The notes under the pieces: generated by a model
What the model was told of the DNA's origin: nothing
What the model saw: the letters and a program-made list of their open reading frames with translations, nothing else
Database searches by the model: none
Program-made: the position numbers and the translations under genes
From: Prillingera fragicola
Lineage: Eukaryota; Basidiomycota; Tremellomycetes; Trichosporonales; Trichosporonaceae
Direction of reading: 5' to 3'
DNA: 64,000 nt
NCBI GenBank assembly: GCA_002335605.1
Contig: BEDY01000001.1
Location: 1,674,001-1,738,000, forward strand
In this document: piece after piece, positions 22,669 through 33,500 of the stretch
How the letters are laid out: every line of letters begins with the position of its first letter
Numbering within the stretch: position 1 is the stretch's first letter

Positions 22669-23780
22669 CTAGTCGACATCATCAGAGACATCCACAGCCT
22701 CAGAAGTGTCCTCCTTTGTGGTCGGAGCAGGAACAGAGGGCTTAGCGCCAGTACCGTCACCAGTTGACTCGTCAAATGAGCTGCGACGCTTCTTGCCTCC
22801 CTTGCGTTCAAGCTCAGCGACGGCGTCCTCGTCCACAATCTCAAAGGCGACAGCCCAGTAAACGCCATCAGGAGAAACAGGACTCTGTCCCGAGGCCGGA
22901 CGACGGCGGCAAACATACGTCACCGGCTGGCCGTCCCAGTACTTGAGAAGGGGTACGCTCATGCTGAACGGACGTGGCAGCGTGGCGGACAGGGTGTTGA
23001 AGTCTGCTGGTGTCAGTCCTATCACAAGGCAGATTAGATGTACTTACCCAGAATGCCGTTGGCAAATTCCATCTCGGTGTAGACATCGCCCAGTTCAATC
23101 TGCTCGCGATTCCCCGGGTCGGCAAAGTACTTGCGGCGGGCGGACACATTGTCGGCCTTGTCCTCCTGGCCTGTGGGGTCAGTGTCCACTCATGTGGGCT
23201 GCGATGCGACTTACCAACATGACCCAAAGCGCTTTCCTTGACAACAGTACCTTCGCCGGTGGGCTTTTCCTTTGACAGGCCAAGGTAGTTCATCGTTGCA
23301 AGCGCCGGCGAAAGCGCCCAAGGCTTGTCGGCGTACACGTCAAGCTCGAGAGTGGGGTCAATGAAGCTGGGATATTAGCAATGCGGTTTATGGCCAGTTA
23401 TGATACGCACTACATAAACTTGGTAGCCACAGCAGTTCCCCAAGGAAGACTGTCACGAATAGGGTCCTCGAAGATGTTACCGAAGACGACATCATCGGCA
23501 TTGGGGTTGTCAAGGAAGCGACCTATCCGTTAGCTATTTCTCTTTCAATGCGCAACTCACCCCTAACAATAATACCATAGGTCATGTCCGAGCGGGTGTC
23601 AAAGTAGCACGCGCCATCGCCCGCCATGCCTTCGCCAGTAAACCCCTTGACGAAGACGGACACTTCGCCTTCAAACAGGTCCGTCTTGATGGGCGTCGGC
23701 TTCTCCGAGTTGACAGGGCAGAGCGCCGTCGGCGGGTACGCCTGGTTGTTCGAAATGAGCACACGGAGCTTGGGTGCCAT
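22669..23780 (-). CDS. DUF1769/UPF0590-like conserved fungal protein
   Basis: Function unknown. Five exons: 23780-23561, 23522-23411, 23366-23215, 23170-23048, 23003-22669 (313 aa). I recognise the conserved core of the UPF0590/DUF1769 family from FGNIFEDPIRDSLPWGTAVA, FIDPTLELDVYADKPWALSP and the following NYLGL stretch; this assignment is from memory of the family pattern. The N-terminal part is a beta-rich domain (LFEGEVSVFVKGF). The C-terminal 60 residues are Lys/Ser/Asp-rich and probably disordered, with KKRRSS as a possible nuclear signal. All four introns are 36-56 nt. No transmembrane segment or signal peptide is visible. Confidence 0.75.
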
Positions 23781-24105
23781 TGTCTTTTTTATATGAAGTT
23801 CGTGAGAGATGAGCAATGGTAAAGATGCAAAGATGCAAATGCGGGATGGCAAGCCATGAACGCGATCACGATGACGTAGCGCTGATCCACATGGTCTGGA
23901 TCGACGCGCGCGTAAACTGCCCTGAGCGATTCTGTATCTGATCCAGTACGTGATTGACTACGGTTAGGGCTTGTTCTCAGCTGTGCCAGAGAAGATAAGA
24001 GTGGGGCTGGCATGCGTCCATGCACTGTTTCTGTTAGAGAAACATGGAAGAAACGCCATTCTCTCACCGGTGTTGATAAGCATGCTAAAAAAACGTGGAA
24101 CATCC
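23781..24105. other. Spacer between DUF1769-like gene and tRNA-Ala
   Basis: This 325-bp stretch holds the upstream region of the minus-strand gene and the 5' flank of the tRNA. It is AT-richer than coding DNA. Apart from a short A-run just before the tRNA (24088-24093), nothing distinctive was seen. Confidence 0.5.
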
Positions 24106-24191
24106 GGGCGTGTAGCTCAGTTGGTAGAGCGTTTCATTCGCATTTTCTTGCAGACTTGAAAAGGTCTTTGGTTCGATTCCTAACTCGTCCA
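24106..24191 (+). tRNA. tRNA-Ala(CGC) with a 13-nt intron
   Basis: All arms fold. The acceptor stem GGGCGTG / CTCGTCC carries the G3-U70 wobble that identifies alanine tRNAs. The D stem is GCTC/GAGC and the anticodon stem TTTCA/TGAAA is perfect. The anticodon CGC is at 24139-24141 and the intron TTTTCTTGCAGAC at 24143-24155, one base 3' of the anticodon as in nuclear tRNA introns. The T arm has GGTTCGATTCC as B box, with one T-T mismatch in the T stem. The U6-U67 mismatch in the acceptor is shared with yeast tRNA-Ala. A CTTTTTG run at 24201-24207 fits a Pol III stop. Confidence 0.92.
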
Positions 24192-24576
24192 TATTAATTT
24201 CTTTTTGACTTCTGAAACGCCCAAGCCGTCGTCTCGATGTTGTCAGCGGGGTTGCTAGCTACTGCTCCGCCGAGGGCAAACAATTATGACATTGTTGTGC
24301 CTGTGTCAGGGAGTTGCGGTGCATAGTCCGCTAGCAGGACGTGCTACCGTCCCGCTCGCGCACCACACACATTAAGTATGCATCCCGTCGGAAACTGTAC
24401 GAAACCGACCCAAGGGCCATGCCAAGACCTGTTGCCGTCTCCGATTGGCGAACTTGTGCGGCTTGCAATGCTGCTCTGACAGCGGTCCAGCGATCCAGGA
24501 CAGCGACGAGAAGGCTAAAAGCTACCCTCTTGGAAGTCTTGTTCCCTCAGCTTTCGCTCTTGTCACTCATCTCCTA
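24192..24576. other. Spacer upstream of the GPI-like gene
   Basis: After the tRNA terminator no gene is seen up to the start of the secreted-protein gene at 24577. An in-frame ATG at 24445 would give a long leader before the signal sequence and was not used. Confidence 0.45.
24200..24208 (+). terminator. Pol III T-run after tRNA-Ala
   Basis: A run of five T (TTCTTTTTG) begins about 10 nt after the discriminator base of the tRNA, the usual distance for RNA polymerase III termination. Confidence 0.6.
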
Positions 24577-25286
24577 ATGCTTTTCTCCCTCTCATTCTTG
24601 CTGCCACTTGTGGCTGCCCAGGCCGCGTCAAGTTCGACCGCCAGCTCAACTGACGGGGGCTCGGCGACTTCCTCCGTGTCGGCTGCACCTTCCACAACGG
24701 CTCAGGCTCGTCCGGTAGAATGGATGCGTCTTGATCCTCTCCTGCCCCTCCCGTACAATGAGACGCAGGCCTTGGGATCCAACAGCATTTCTCAGCCCTC
24801 CCAACAGTCGTCCTGGACGAAAGGTGAAACACATTCAGTGATATTTAAGGACGCTGTCCCCGTGGCACAACGGAACGTGACCTCCCTCGCATTGTCCTAC
24901 AACAATGGGACGGGAAGGTCGTTTGCTGCGTCCTACTACATGGATCGGTTAAGTACCAGTGAAAAGGAGGAAAAGTTTGGCGACGCAACGTAAGTCAAAT
25001 ACGGTTGTTCGGGCACGAGCTAATGGAGCAGAGGCAAGACAGGTTCTGGGTTTCAGATGTGGGCAATCAACAGGACATGCTGGCTCGACGACACAGAGCG
25101 GCCCATTCAAGAATGTGAGTGTTAGACTGGGGGTGGTGGCGCTGACGGAAAGGCGTGTATGCTGTGTCAGAAGAGTTTCAGATCGAGCCAGAGCCCATGA
25201 AAGGCGGCGGAGCAGCGACGAAGATGGAAGGCCTGACCGCTCTTGTAATCGCCTCCATGGCCCTCGGTCTGGCCGCGGTGGCATGA
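24577..25286 (+). CDS. Secreted, probably GPI-anchored protein of unknown function
   Basis: Three exons: 24577-24989, 25032-25114, 25153-25286 (209 aa). The start gives a clean signal peptide (MLFSLSFLLPLVAAQA), followed by a Ser/Thr/Ala-rich stretch of about 35 residues. A compact domain follows with several N-glycosylation sequons (NET, NVT, NGT, NRT) and the segment CWLDDTERPIQECVYAV holding two Cys that may pair. The C-terminus has GGGAATKMEG then a hydrophobic end (LTALVIASMALGLAAVA), the classic layout for GPI anchoring. The second intron must use an AAAG acceptor (25149-25152); other choices give stops. I do not recognise the family. Confidence 0.72.
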
Positions 25287-25459
25287 GGAACCGTACGTTT
25301 CCGCGGTGGCACATAGCTCCAAGTTCTGGGTGTGACTTGAGCTCTCTCATTGCCATGGGCTAGAAATATGCTCCGTTAGTTTCTGGTTCTTCAGCATGAG
25401 GCACGAATGCATGTCTAACTCTAATGGGGACAACTAATATTGCAATGCTGCACGCGCAG

Positions 25460-26503
25460 TTACTTGCCGGCGGAGAGAGGGCCAGCAGGCGTTGATGGAC
25501 GCGGGGTGCCAGCGCCACTGGTTCCGATTGGTGTATTGGCACCGGACGGTCCAAACGAATTGACGGGGGGGATGTCGTTCTGGTCTTCTCCCGCTGCGAC
25601 GCCGGTGATGTAGGCGCTGCAAAGTCAGTGACTGCCCCTGGATACGACTCACTTCATGAAGTGGCGCCACGAGGCCTTGGAGGGCGTAAAGTGACCACCC
25701 GTGTGGTACTCGACACGCGAGTTGAGCGCGCCGTTGATAAGCGACTGGCTACGCTCCTCGGTCACGACAACGTCGGTGCGGCCGATGACGTGAAGAACGG
25801 GAAGGTGAGCTGGCAAAGGGAACCATCCCTCCATGTTGGGGATCTCGGGGCTGGGAAGGAAGCCGCCGACGGCAATGAAGACTATCTTGTAAGCACTGGG
25901 ACTGTTGACCTGGTATTGGAGACCTACACTTGAACTTCGGAATAGCCTCATTGGCAGGGAAGTTCGGGTGCAGTCCGGGCTTGTCCACCTATACAATCAG
26001 CACTGTCCATCAACTCGCTTGAACACACCATCGCGGCAACAGCGGAGGCCATGCAGGCGCCTTGTGAGAAGCCCATAATACCATCAAAGGGTCCATTCTT
26101 CACCATAAAGTCATAGACGTATGAGACAGTGTCGTCAAACTCTGCGCAGTGTCAGGGGATTGCTGAACAAACGAACGCCGCCCCCACTCACGCCTGTACT
26201 CCTTTTTATCATTGCTCGTCAGCCACCACGCGCGGGGAGTGGTCTCAGGGGTCTGATTCTCCGTCTCGGTGGTAGCGTCGGACGCGAACTGATCCAAGTT
26301 TTGGTTCCAGGGCATGTCGGCCTTCTGGACGATGATGGGCGGCTCAATGAAAACAAACTCGGTGTTCTTGCATGTTTTGCGGATGGCTCCGAGCTGAGGG
26401 GAGGTCAGCACGCCTCGCCTTACGAGGGAGCTGGACTTGCCTGTTTCGAGTAGATGTGGGTGTTCTGAGTGAACCCACAAAGAGAGAGCACGCGAATAGT
26501 CAT
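25460..26503 (-). CDS. FSH1-family serine hydrolase
   Basis: Alpha/beta hydrolase of the FSH (DUF341) family; yeast relatives are serine hydrolases of unclear substrate, and some fungal members act in secondary metabolism. Six exons: 26503-26441, 26393-26192, 26141-26029, 25988-25928, 25881-25653, 25616-25460 (274 aa). The start RVLSLCGFTQNTHI is typical. The triad is visible: GFSQGA (Ser114), IGRTDVVV (Asp) and GGHF (His). The first intron has a GC donor, AG then GCAAGT, at 26440-26435; a GT donor would break the family match. The last 35 residues are Pro/Ser/Gly-rich and probably unstructured. It is divergent from the helicase gene, 228 bp apart. Confidence 0.88.
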
Positions 26504-26731
26504 GATGCCCGCGCAGCAGTGAGTTGGTAATGATGCAGAAGAGCGATGAAGAGATTTGTTGCAGTGACTTCCGTGTTTCAGCCGCTCAACCCCAACTTGG
26601 TGGAGTGTGGGGAAGTGTTTTTCCAGAGATTACCCGCGATGATGTCCAGTCACCCACAGTTGATGTTTTGAACAACTACTCTAATCCTCTCCAACCATTT
26701 CGCTGATGGCAGTAGAGCCTCTTCTGCTGTC

Positions 26732-29700
26732 ATGCCACTGCCAAAGACAGAGGTCATAGATATTTCAGATGAGGAATCTTATCCTTATCTAGCAGCCCTC
26801 AATGCTGCGCAGCTCAAAGGTGAGTCCGCAGGCAATGCACCACAGTTGGAGCTGCTCACACACCCAGCCGTCACAGCTCCGCCAGAAATTCCACTCCAGA
26901 TTCTGGCCGGGCCAGGCTCTGGCAAGACTCGAGTATTGACATCTCGTGTGGCCCATCTCGTTCGCCATCATGGTTACAATCCGTATCAGATCACAGCCGT
27001 CACCTTCACCAACAAATCGGCAGCCGAAATGCGCAAGCGCTTGCACAAGCTGCTCGGCCCGAAAGCAGCAGAGGAGCTCGTACTGGGTTGGTACATTGGT
27101 TTGGCTCATGCTGACTTGACAGGTACTTTCCACGCAACCTGTGCTCGATATTTGCGCCGGTATGGAAAACGCATCGGGCTTGAAAGCAATTACGCCATCG
27201 CTGACGCGGACGACTGGTGAGGACACACCGGAGGCCGGAGGGCTCGGCTGATTATCCAGCAAGAAGATCATGCAGCGTCTTTTAAAGGACCGCTCCAAGC
27301 AGCTGGAAGAAATGCACATCAGCCTAAAGGAGGGTGCAGTGCTCAGCGAGATCTCAAAGGCCAAGGCCAAGGAGGAGTCGCCAGAGGCAATGGCCGTCCG
27401 AGCTGCCAACGATCCAGATCAGAGCACGAGTACTCTTGCTGTTATTGCCGATTTGTATTTGGACTATGAGGCTGCGCTCCATGATGCTGGCGCTCTCGAC
27501 TTTGACGATCTGTTGGTGTACGGTGTCCGCCTTTTCCGTCAAGAGCCCGGCATCCTTGCAACTTGCAAGCACATTCTAGTCGATGAATTTCAGGTGAGTA
27601 ATTGGACCCAAGTCGTGCTGACAGTCGAGGATACAAACACGACGCAGTACGAGCTATTGAAATGCTTTGCCCGGTCACACAATGGGGTTAGCATTGTCGG
27701 TGACCCCGATCAGTCAATCTACGGTTGGCGCTCGGCAGAAGTGGAAAACCTCAACAAGATGAAGGACGACTTTAGGGGCGTGGACATTATTCTCTTGGAG
27801 GAGAATTATCGCTCCACTGGAGCTATTCTTGCCGCGTCGCATTCCATCGTATCCCAGGGTAGGTGTTTCATCAAGCCCCAGCTAACTCCCAGACCCGCAA
27901 CGCATCCCAAAGAGCTTGTTTACTTCGCATCCCAAGAGCACGCCTGCCACCCTGAAGCAATTCGTCAGCCCCCTCCTTGAAGGCAGCTATATTTCTACGG
28001 AGATTAAGCGTCTCATTGCCTACTCTGGAGGCATTCTGGGCTATGACGACTTCGCGATTCTATGTGAGCACCGTTGTTGAGACACGAGCTGACGATCAAG
28101 TGCGCTACAATGCACTTTCTCGTGTGATTGAGTCGGCTCTACAAAAGGACGGCATTCCCAACCGCATTGTCGGTGGACACAAGTTCTTTGAACGCATGGA
28201 GATCAAAGACCTTCTCGCATACCTCCAACTCGCGGACAACCCCAACTTCACCCCTGCCTTCATGCGTGTAGTGAATGTGCCTAAACGCGCTATTGGCGAC
28301 AAATCGGTAGCGGACATCGTGACAGCTGCTAAGAAGGCCAACCTGCAGCCTATGGAGATGGCTGAGCGGATTACCGACGGCGACAAGGTTCCTGCAGGTA
28401 TCAAGCCAGCAGTGAAGCGGAACTTGTCGGCCTTCGTCAGTGTTGTGCGCAAGCTACGCCGGGCTGCCGTCAAGGGCTCCTCCGTCGCGGATCTGATCCG
28501 TCTGGCCATTGAGAAGACCAACTATGAAGAGTATCTCCGCACATCCCAGCAAGACTTTGATCAACGTTGGGAGAACGTGCAAGAACTGGTACATCGCGTA
28601 CACTAGGCTGTGCTGACCCTAGATCTCCTACAGCGTGTTGGTCAACGAGGAGCAGGTGCGCCAGAGTACTGCCGAAGCTCAGAACCCAGGCTTTATTTCT
28701 GGAAACCTGGCACCAATGGAACCCGAGCAAAAGCCCAAGTTGGACCCAGACGCACCCCTGCATCACATCTTTCGTGGCGCTACGGCGGGATCCCGCAGCC
28801 GTTCATCATCTGCTACGTCTGATATGCGTTCCAAAGTGAGCAAGCCTAGGGTTAAAATTGAGGATGATATCGTGGAGATTCTCTCCAGTGAGGAGGAGCA
28901 GGAGGAGCCCGAGCCAGTGGAGGTGAAGCCGCCCGTTGCCGATCAGAGTGGTGAACTGTGAGTCTCAGTATTATTGACAACGGCTTACCCTGCAGTATGA
29001 CGCCATTGCGCTACTTTCTTCAGACGTCCATGCTCTCCACGGACACTGAGTCCAATGACGAGGACAAGCATATTCCAGTGAGGCCTTCCACCAGCACCTA
29101 AACTAACCCAAACAGAGGGTCACCATCTCGACCGTGCACGCAGCCAAGGGGCTGGAGTGGCCCGTCGTATTCATTCCATCAGGTAAGCTGATATCGCTAC
29201 GATGGCCGCTGACATTCAGTTGAGAATGGAACTTTTCCATTCTACCGCTGCACAGAGCCGCAGGAGGTGGCCGAAGAGCGTCGGCTTCTCTATGTTGCCA
29301 TGACGCGCGCCCAATCGTTTCTGACTCTGACCTATGTGGCTACCCGGATGATGGGTGGGGAAGAAAATGAGCGCGAGGTCAGCTCCTTTGTGGCGTCGTC
29401 GTTGCGCAAAGATCCAGTGGGTTGCTTTTGGGGTACTGATGCTGACGGCAGACTATCTTCTCCACGTCGCTTCCCCATGTTGACGTCCACGTACGCCAGC
29501 AACTGGCGGCCATGCTAGATCGTCCTTTGCCTAACGAGGACGAGATGAAGGACATGATCATGAAGCACGTCCGTGCAGCGCCTCCTCTCAGCACTTGGGA
29601 CGCCCCAGTGTCTCGCGGTTCACACTACAGCCGCTTCGGACGCAATGACGGGCGAGGCCGGTCGGCTGCGGGGAACGAGTACTGGGAAAGCGATGTCGAC

Positions 29701-30231
29701 GATTACGCGCTTCCGGACAGCCCCGGATCTGCAGCAGCTTCCAGCGGACGGCCGGGGTTCCTTGCCTTTTCGAGTGCACGGTCTCATGTCGACCAGGCCA
29801 GGGCTGTCCCCAAGCCACCCGTACCGCGCCTTCAGTCGGCGAACCGCAACTTGCCGCCGGCTGTGCCTTTCACATTTGAGACAAAACCGACTCCGCAGAC
29901 GGGCTCGACATTGAGTTCGTTCACCTCCGGAAGCTCGTCGTCCCTAGCGATGATGAAATCACTAGGCCTTCCCGAGGAGAAGCCGGCGACTTCAGCAACG
30001 GGCCTTGGGACCTTTACGTCGGGTAGCTCGTCATCACTGGCCATGATGAAGTCCCTGGGGCTGCCCGAAGCCAAGCCGGCTGCGGCACCCTTCAGACCAC
30101 CAGTCGCAACGAGCAACGTTGGTGCCGGGCAGCAGCAGACCACCGGATCAGGTGTGCCGCTGGCGAGAGGGACGAAGCGATTGGGTATGGGTAGGCCAGC
30201 GCCGTGGGGTACCAAGAAGCCAAGAAATTAG
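26732..30231 (+). CDS. SRS2: Srs2-type UvrD/Rep superfamily 1 DNA helicase
   Basis: 3'-5' helicase expected to strip Rad51 filaments and limit recombination. Twelve exons: 26732-26819, 26868-27086, 27123-27216, 27260-27593, 27630-27858, 27893-28063, 28101-28588, 28623-28957, 28996-29077, 29116-29182, 29220-29416, 29452-30231 (1027 aa). All SF1 motifs are present: GPGSGKT (44-50), TFTNKSAAEM, VDEFQ (241-245), VGDPDQSIYGWRSA, EENYRST, TVHAAKGLEWP and YVAMTRA. An acidic linker (IVEILSSEEEQEEPEP), resembling a SUMO-interaction motif, sits between motifs IV and V. The C-terminal 260 residues are disordered and contain a duplicated 19-residue motif. The GAG acceptor of intron 4 was chosen to keep DEFQDTN. 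Confidence 0.92.
29920..30081 (+). repeat. Duplicated FTSGSSSSLAMMKSLGLPE motif in the Srs2 tail
   Basis: Codons 925-943 and 956-974 encode the same 19 residues, followed in both by a Lys-Pro-Ala. At DNA level 14 of the 19 codon pairs differ, every change being synonymous. The protein identity is therefore maintained by selection, not by recent copying. Confidence 0.9.
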
Positions 30232-30553
30232 AAGTCTTGTGTGCCAACCCTGTACATTTTGTGAGCGATTTGTTTTGTAGCCTAGTACTCCTGCATTGAT
30301 AATGTTACAGCAGCTTCCCCATAATGATGTTTGGAATTCGAGGCCGAGTAACACAGCTGTGCAGTGTTTACTTCGTTTCAGGCGTCAGGACGATGCACGG
30401 TTCTCCAGTGTTGTGTTGCTTCACACAAGCACGGTCCACGACGCGACTGACTTTGCCGCCACATGTCACCCTCACCGTGTATTTTGGCCGGCTTCGCATG
30501 TTCTCACTACTCTCCACTTCACACGGTCCACACAACTCTTATCCCTCATCATA
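30232..30553. promoter_or_regulatory. Upstream region of the coiled-coil gene
   Basis: 322 bp between the helicase stop and the next start. An upstream open frame is continuous with the main frame from 30296, but the region up to 30553 looks like untranslated leader; the ATAATGGCT context at 30554 was chosen. No TATA box is obvious. Confidence 0.4.
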
Positions 30554-33500
30554 ATGGCTAGACCACTGTCTGCATTCTCCTCAGAGCGCCAAACATCTTT
30601 CACCCACCACCCTCCAGCACCCCCAGTAGACTTCTTCCAGCGGCTCACCCCCTTTGCCCGTCCTTCCCTCAGCCGCCAAGCCTCCGCGGATGGGGTCCAA
30701 GCCTCGCTGCCCGATGATCCCCTCGCTCCACCATACATTATCAACACCATAATAGCACCACAGCCAAGTTATGGCCTGCCCACCCCCTGCATGTCGCCAA
30801 GGAAGGGTGGCAGCGTCGGCGCCATCAGCATTGATACAGAGCGTCGACCATTTTCGAACCCCCCTGCTGGTCTTAGCGAGGCTCAGCTCGAGATTCTCCG
30901 TTATCGCAGTCTCAACACTGTGTCCACCGACTCTATCGACACGACTCAAGCCTTGCTGCCCTCCCCCTCACCGCAATCAACCTCTAGCCGCCATTCGGCA
31001 TCGTTTCTCCGTACTCTGACTCGCCATCCGTCGTTTGCAGCCCTACGCGCGCGGACGAGGCGCAAGAGCAAGGGTGAAGGTGTGACAGGGGGTGAAGCGT
31101 CCCAATCCACTACACCTTCCAAACGCACGCCCAGCAAGGTTCGTGCGCCCCGCCATGGCATATCAATCGGATCACACAGCGTGCGGCACGTCTTGCGGAA
31201 ACGCAGCAGCAAGAGTCTGAAGATGAAGAGTGCTGTGCGTCTCCAATCGGATCCAGCTGTCGAAGTGCCTCCATTGCCAGATGAGCACCGCCACCTTGCG
31301 CAGAAGATCCCTCCCACCGACTTTGGCCCTTCGGTGGTCGATATCCCCAAGGATGACCCAGAGGACGAGCCGCCTGCTCCCATTGTGCCTTCGCGCATGC
31401 CGTTTGGCACTCCAAGTGCCGGCCAGGATCTGTCGACTGTTCGAACCTCCTCCCGCGGGGGAAGTCGTGCTCCTCCAACCGAGGTGGCTCTCGATTTTGG
31501 AGCAAACCCCAGTCCTCAGTCAGCTCGAGTGCTGCGCAAGGCAGACACCAATCTGATGGTCACACCGTCCCATCGCCGAGCTTTCAGTGAGGATATGGTT
31601 CTGCTCAACATCAACAAGGCACTTCCATTCATTCCTCCACGTCCAAGGAAACTCAGCGTTGTTGAGAGCCCGCCTTCATCGCCCCTCACTGACCTTACGG
31701 TCTTCCGGGGTCACCCTCACCCTGTACCAGCGACCATTTCTCCCCCACCTCGTTTTGACTTTCAGGCCCTCGACAGCCTTCTGCAGCAAGACCCAAGCTT
31801 GGCCTCTTCTTCTCGTTCTGGTGGATTGTCAGACGCTGGTCTGTGTGAGTTACATTATTGTCCTGATCTGACTGGAGCAGTACACGTACCCAGAGAGCAT
31901 GGTTTGTCTACCGGTTCCACTGAGCCCTCAGCCCCGTCCGAGGAGCCTGATGACGCCTCACCGTTTGAGTTTGACAACCTCCCATCGAGTGCCGATGGCT
32001 CAACTGCGTCCGCAGAACAGGGCGAGGGCCATGAAACTGTAACAGACGACAACAACCTGTTCAGCTTTGACTTGGACGCTCACAGCATATTCAACAGCTC
32101 AGCCACAGCTCGGGCAGACAATGAGCACCCGGAATGGAGTTTTGGCGACAGCAGCGACTTTATGCCCATCGAAGAGTCCCTTGCGGTGCACGACCCTTAT
32201 CGTTGCACTAGTTTGTCCACTATCGTGGAGGTGCCTTCTCAAACTACCTCTTGCCGTACGTCCATTGCATCGCATCGACCCTCAGCGTGGGCCTCCTCGA
32301 CATCTCCCATTCTGCGTCCTCGCCACCTCTCAGGGTCCTATGGCCCGCCACCAGTGTCCGAGACCAGCTCTCTTATTTCGGCACACCATGACGAGACCAT
32401 GGCCCTCAAAGCTGAGCTTGCGGCCGCCCACGACCTCATCAAGGCTCTGGAGGCGGATGGAAACAGTCTCAAGCATCAACTTGGTGTAACTCGGAGCGAC
32501 CGCCGCGACCTCGAGCAGCAGCTGGAAACAACTCATGGCGAGATTCGACAACTGCAGGCGCAAATTAATTTCGAAAATTCGAAAAATTCCACCCGTATGG
32601 ACGACCTTGAAAACGGTGAGTACCAAGCTGTTACCAAAAGCTGACATTAGCTCTCCACCAGTCCCACGCTGCTTTAAGCCAAAATGAAGACAAAGTCGAC
32701 GAGCTGCGCATGGTGCACAATGGTACGATCGAGGAGAAAGACGAGCTTGCGCGTGCCCACGGAGAGCTCCTCACACTGTTTGAGGACCTCACTCTCAAAC
32801 ATCAGGAGCTGCTCAAGATTCACGAGGAGCAGAGTGAAGAGCACAATGTTCTCATGCAGGAGCACCAGCAGCTGCGTGATGACCCCACCAAGCTTTTCCA
32901 CGCCTACGAAACCTTCAAATGCGCTGCGATGCTCTCCCAGACTGAGTCAGAAGCATTTGACCAAGTTCACCGCACCCTCTCTTCTACGATCGACTTGGAC
33001 AGTGCCTCGCCCTCTCAGATGAAGATTTGCCTGCTCGAGGCCAAGATTCAAGAGCTTCGCTCTGAGCTGGGAGCTGAGGAGCAGCTTCGTAAGTCGGACA
33101 ATTTGCGGCTCGAGCAAGCGGTACACGAGGAAGCGCTCAACGGCATCGACAAGGACGCCACCATTTCTGGTCTCCAGGACGCTCTCGCTTCTGCCAGATT
33201 TGAAACCAAGGAAGCCGAGTTTATTGCCGAGAAGGCACTCGCCGAGCTGCAGACTGCCAGGGATGCACAGCAAGGCAACGCCAGTGAGGTGCTGGACCTG
33301 GAAAAGCTTTCCAAAGATCTCAACCAGCGAATCAAAGAGCTTGAGGCGCAGTTGGAGGACCGCGAAGAGGCCTGGCAGGATGAATGGGAGGAGGAGCGCT
33401 GCGGCCGCCTTGGTGATCGGGAGCAGTGGGACGACGAGCGTGCGCAGTGGGAGAAGGAGCGGTGTTCTATGGCCACCGAGCAGCAGGAGGTGAGGGTTGA

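Noticed and set aside
26706..26717. Short ATG-GCA-GTA-TAG upstream open frame before the helicase start.
   Set aside because: Three codons only; one such uORF is expected by chance and no conservation can be judged.
27594..27629. Read-through of helicase intron 4 as coding sequence.
   Set aside because: It is in frame and stop-free, but removing it gives the invariant DEFQDTN of UvrD helicases; a GAG acceptor is the cost.
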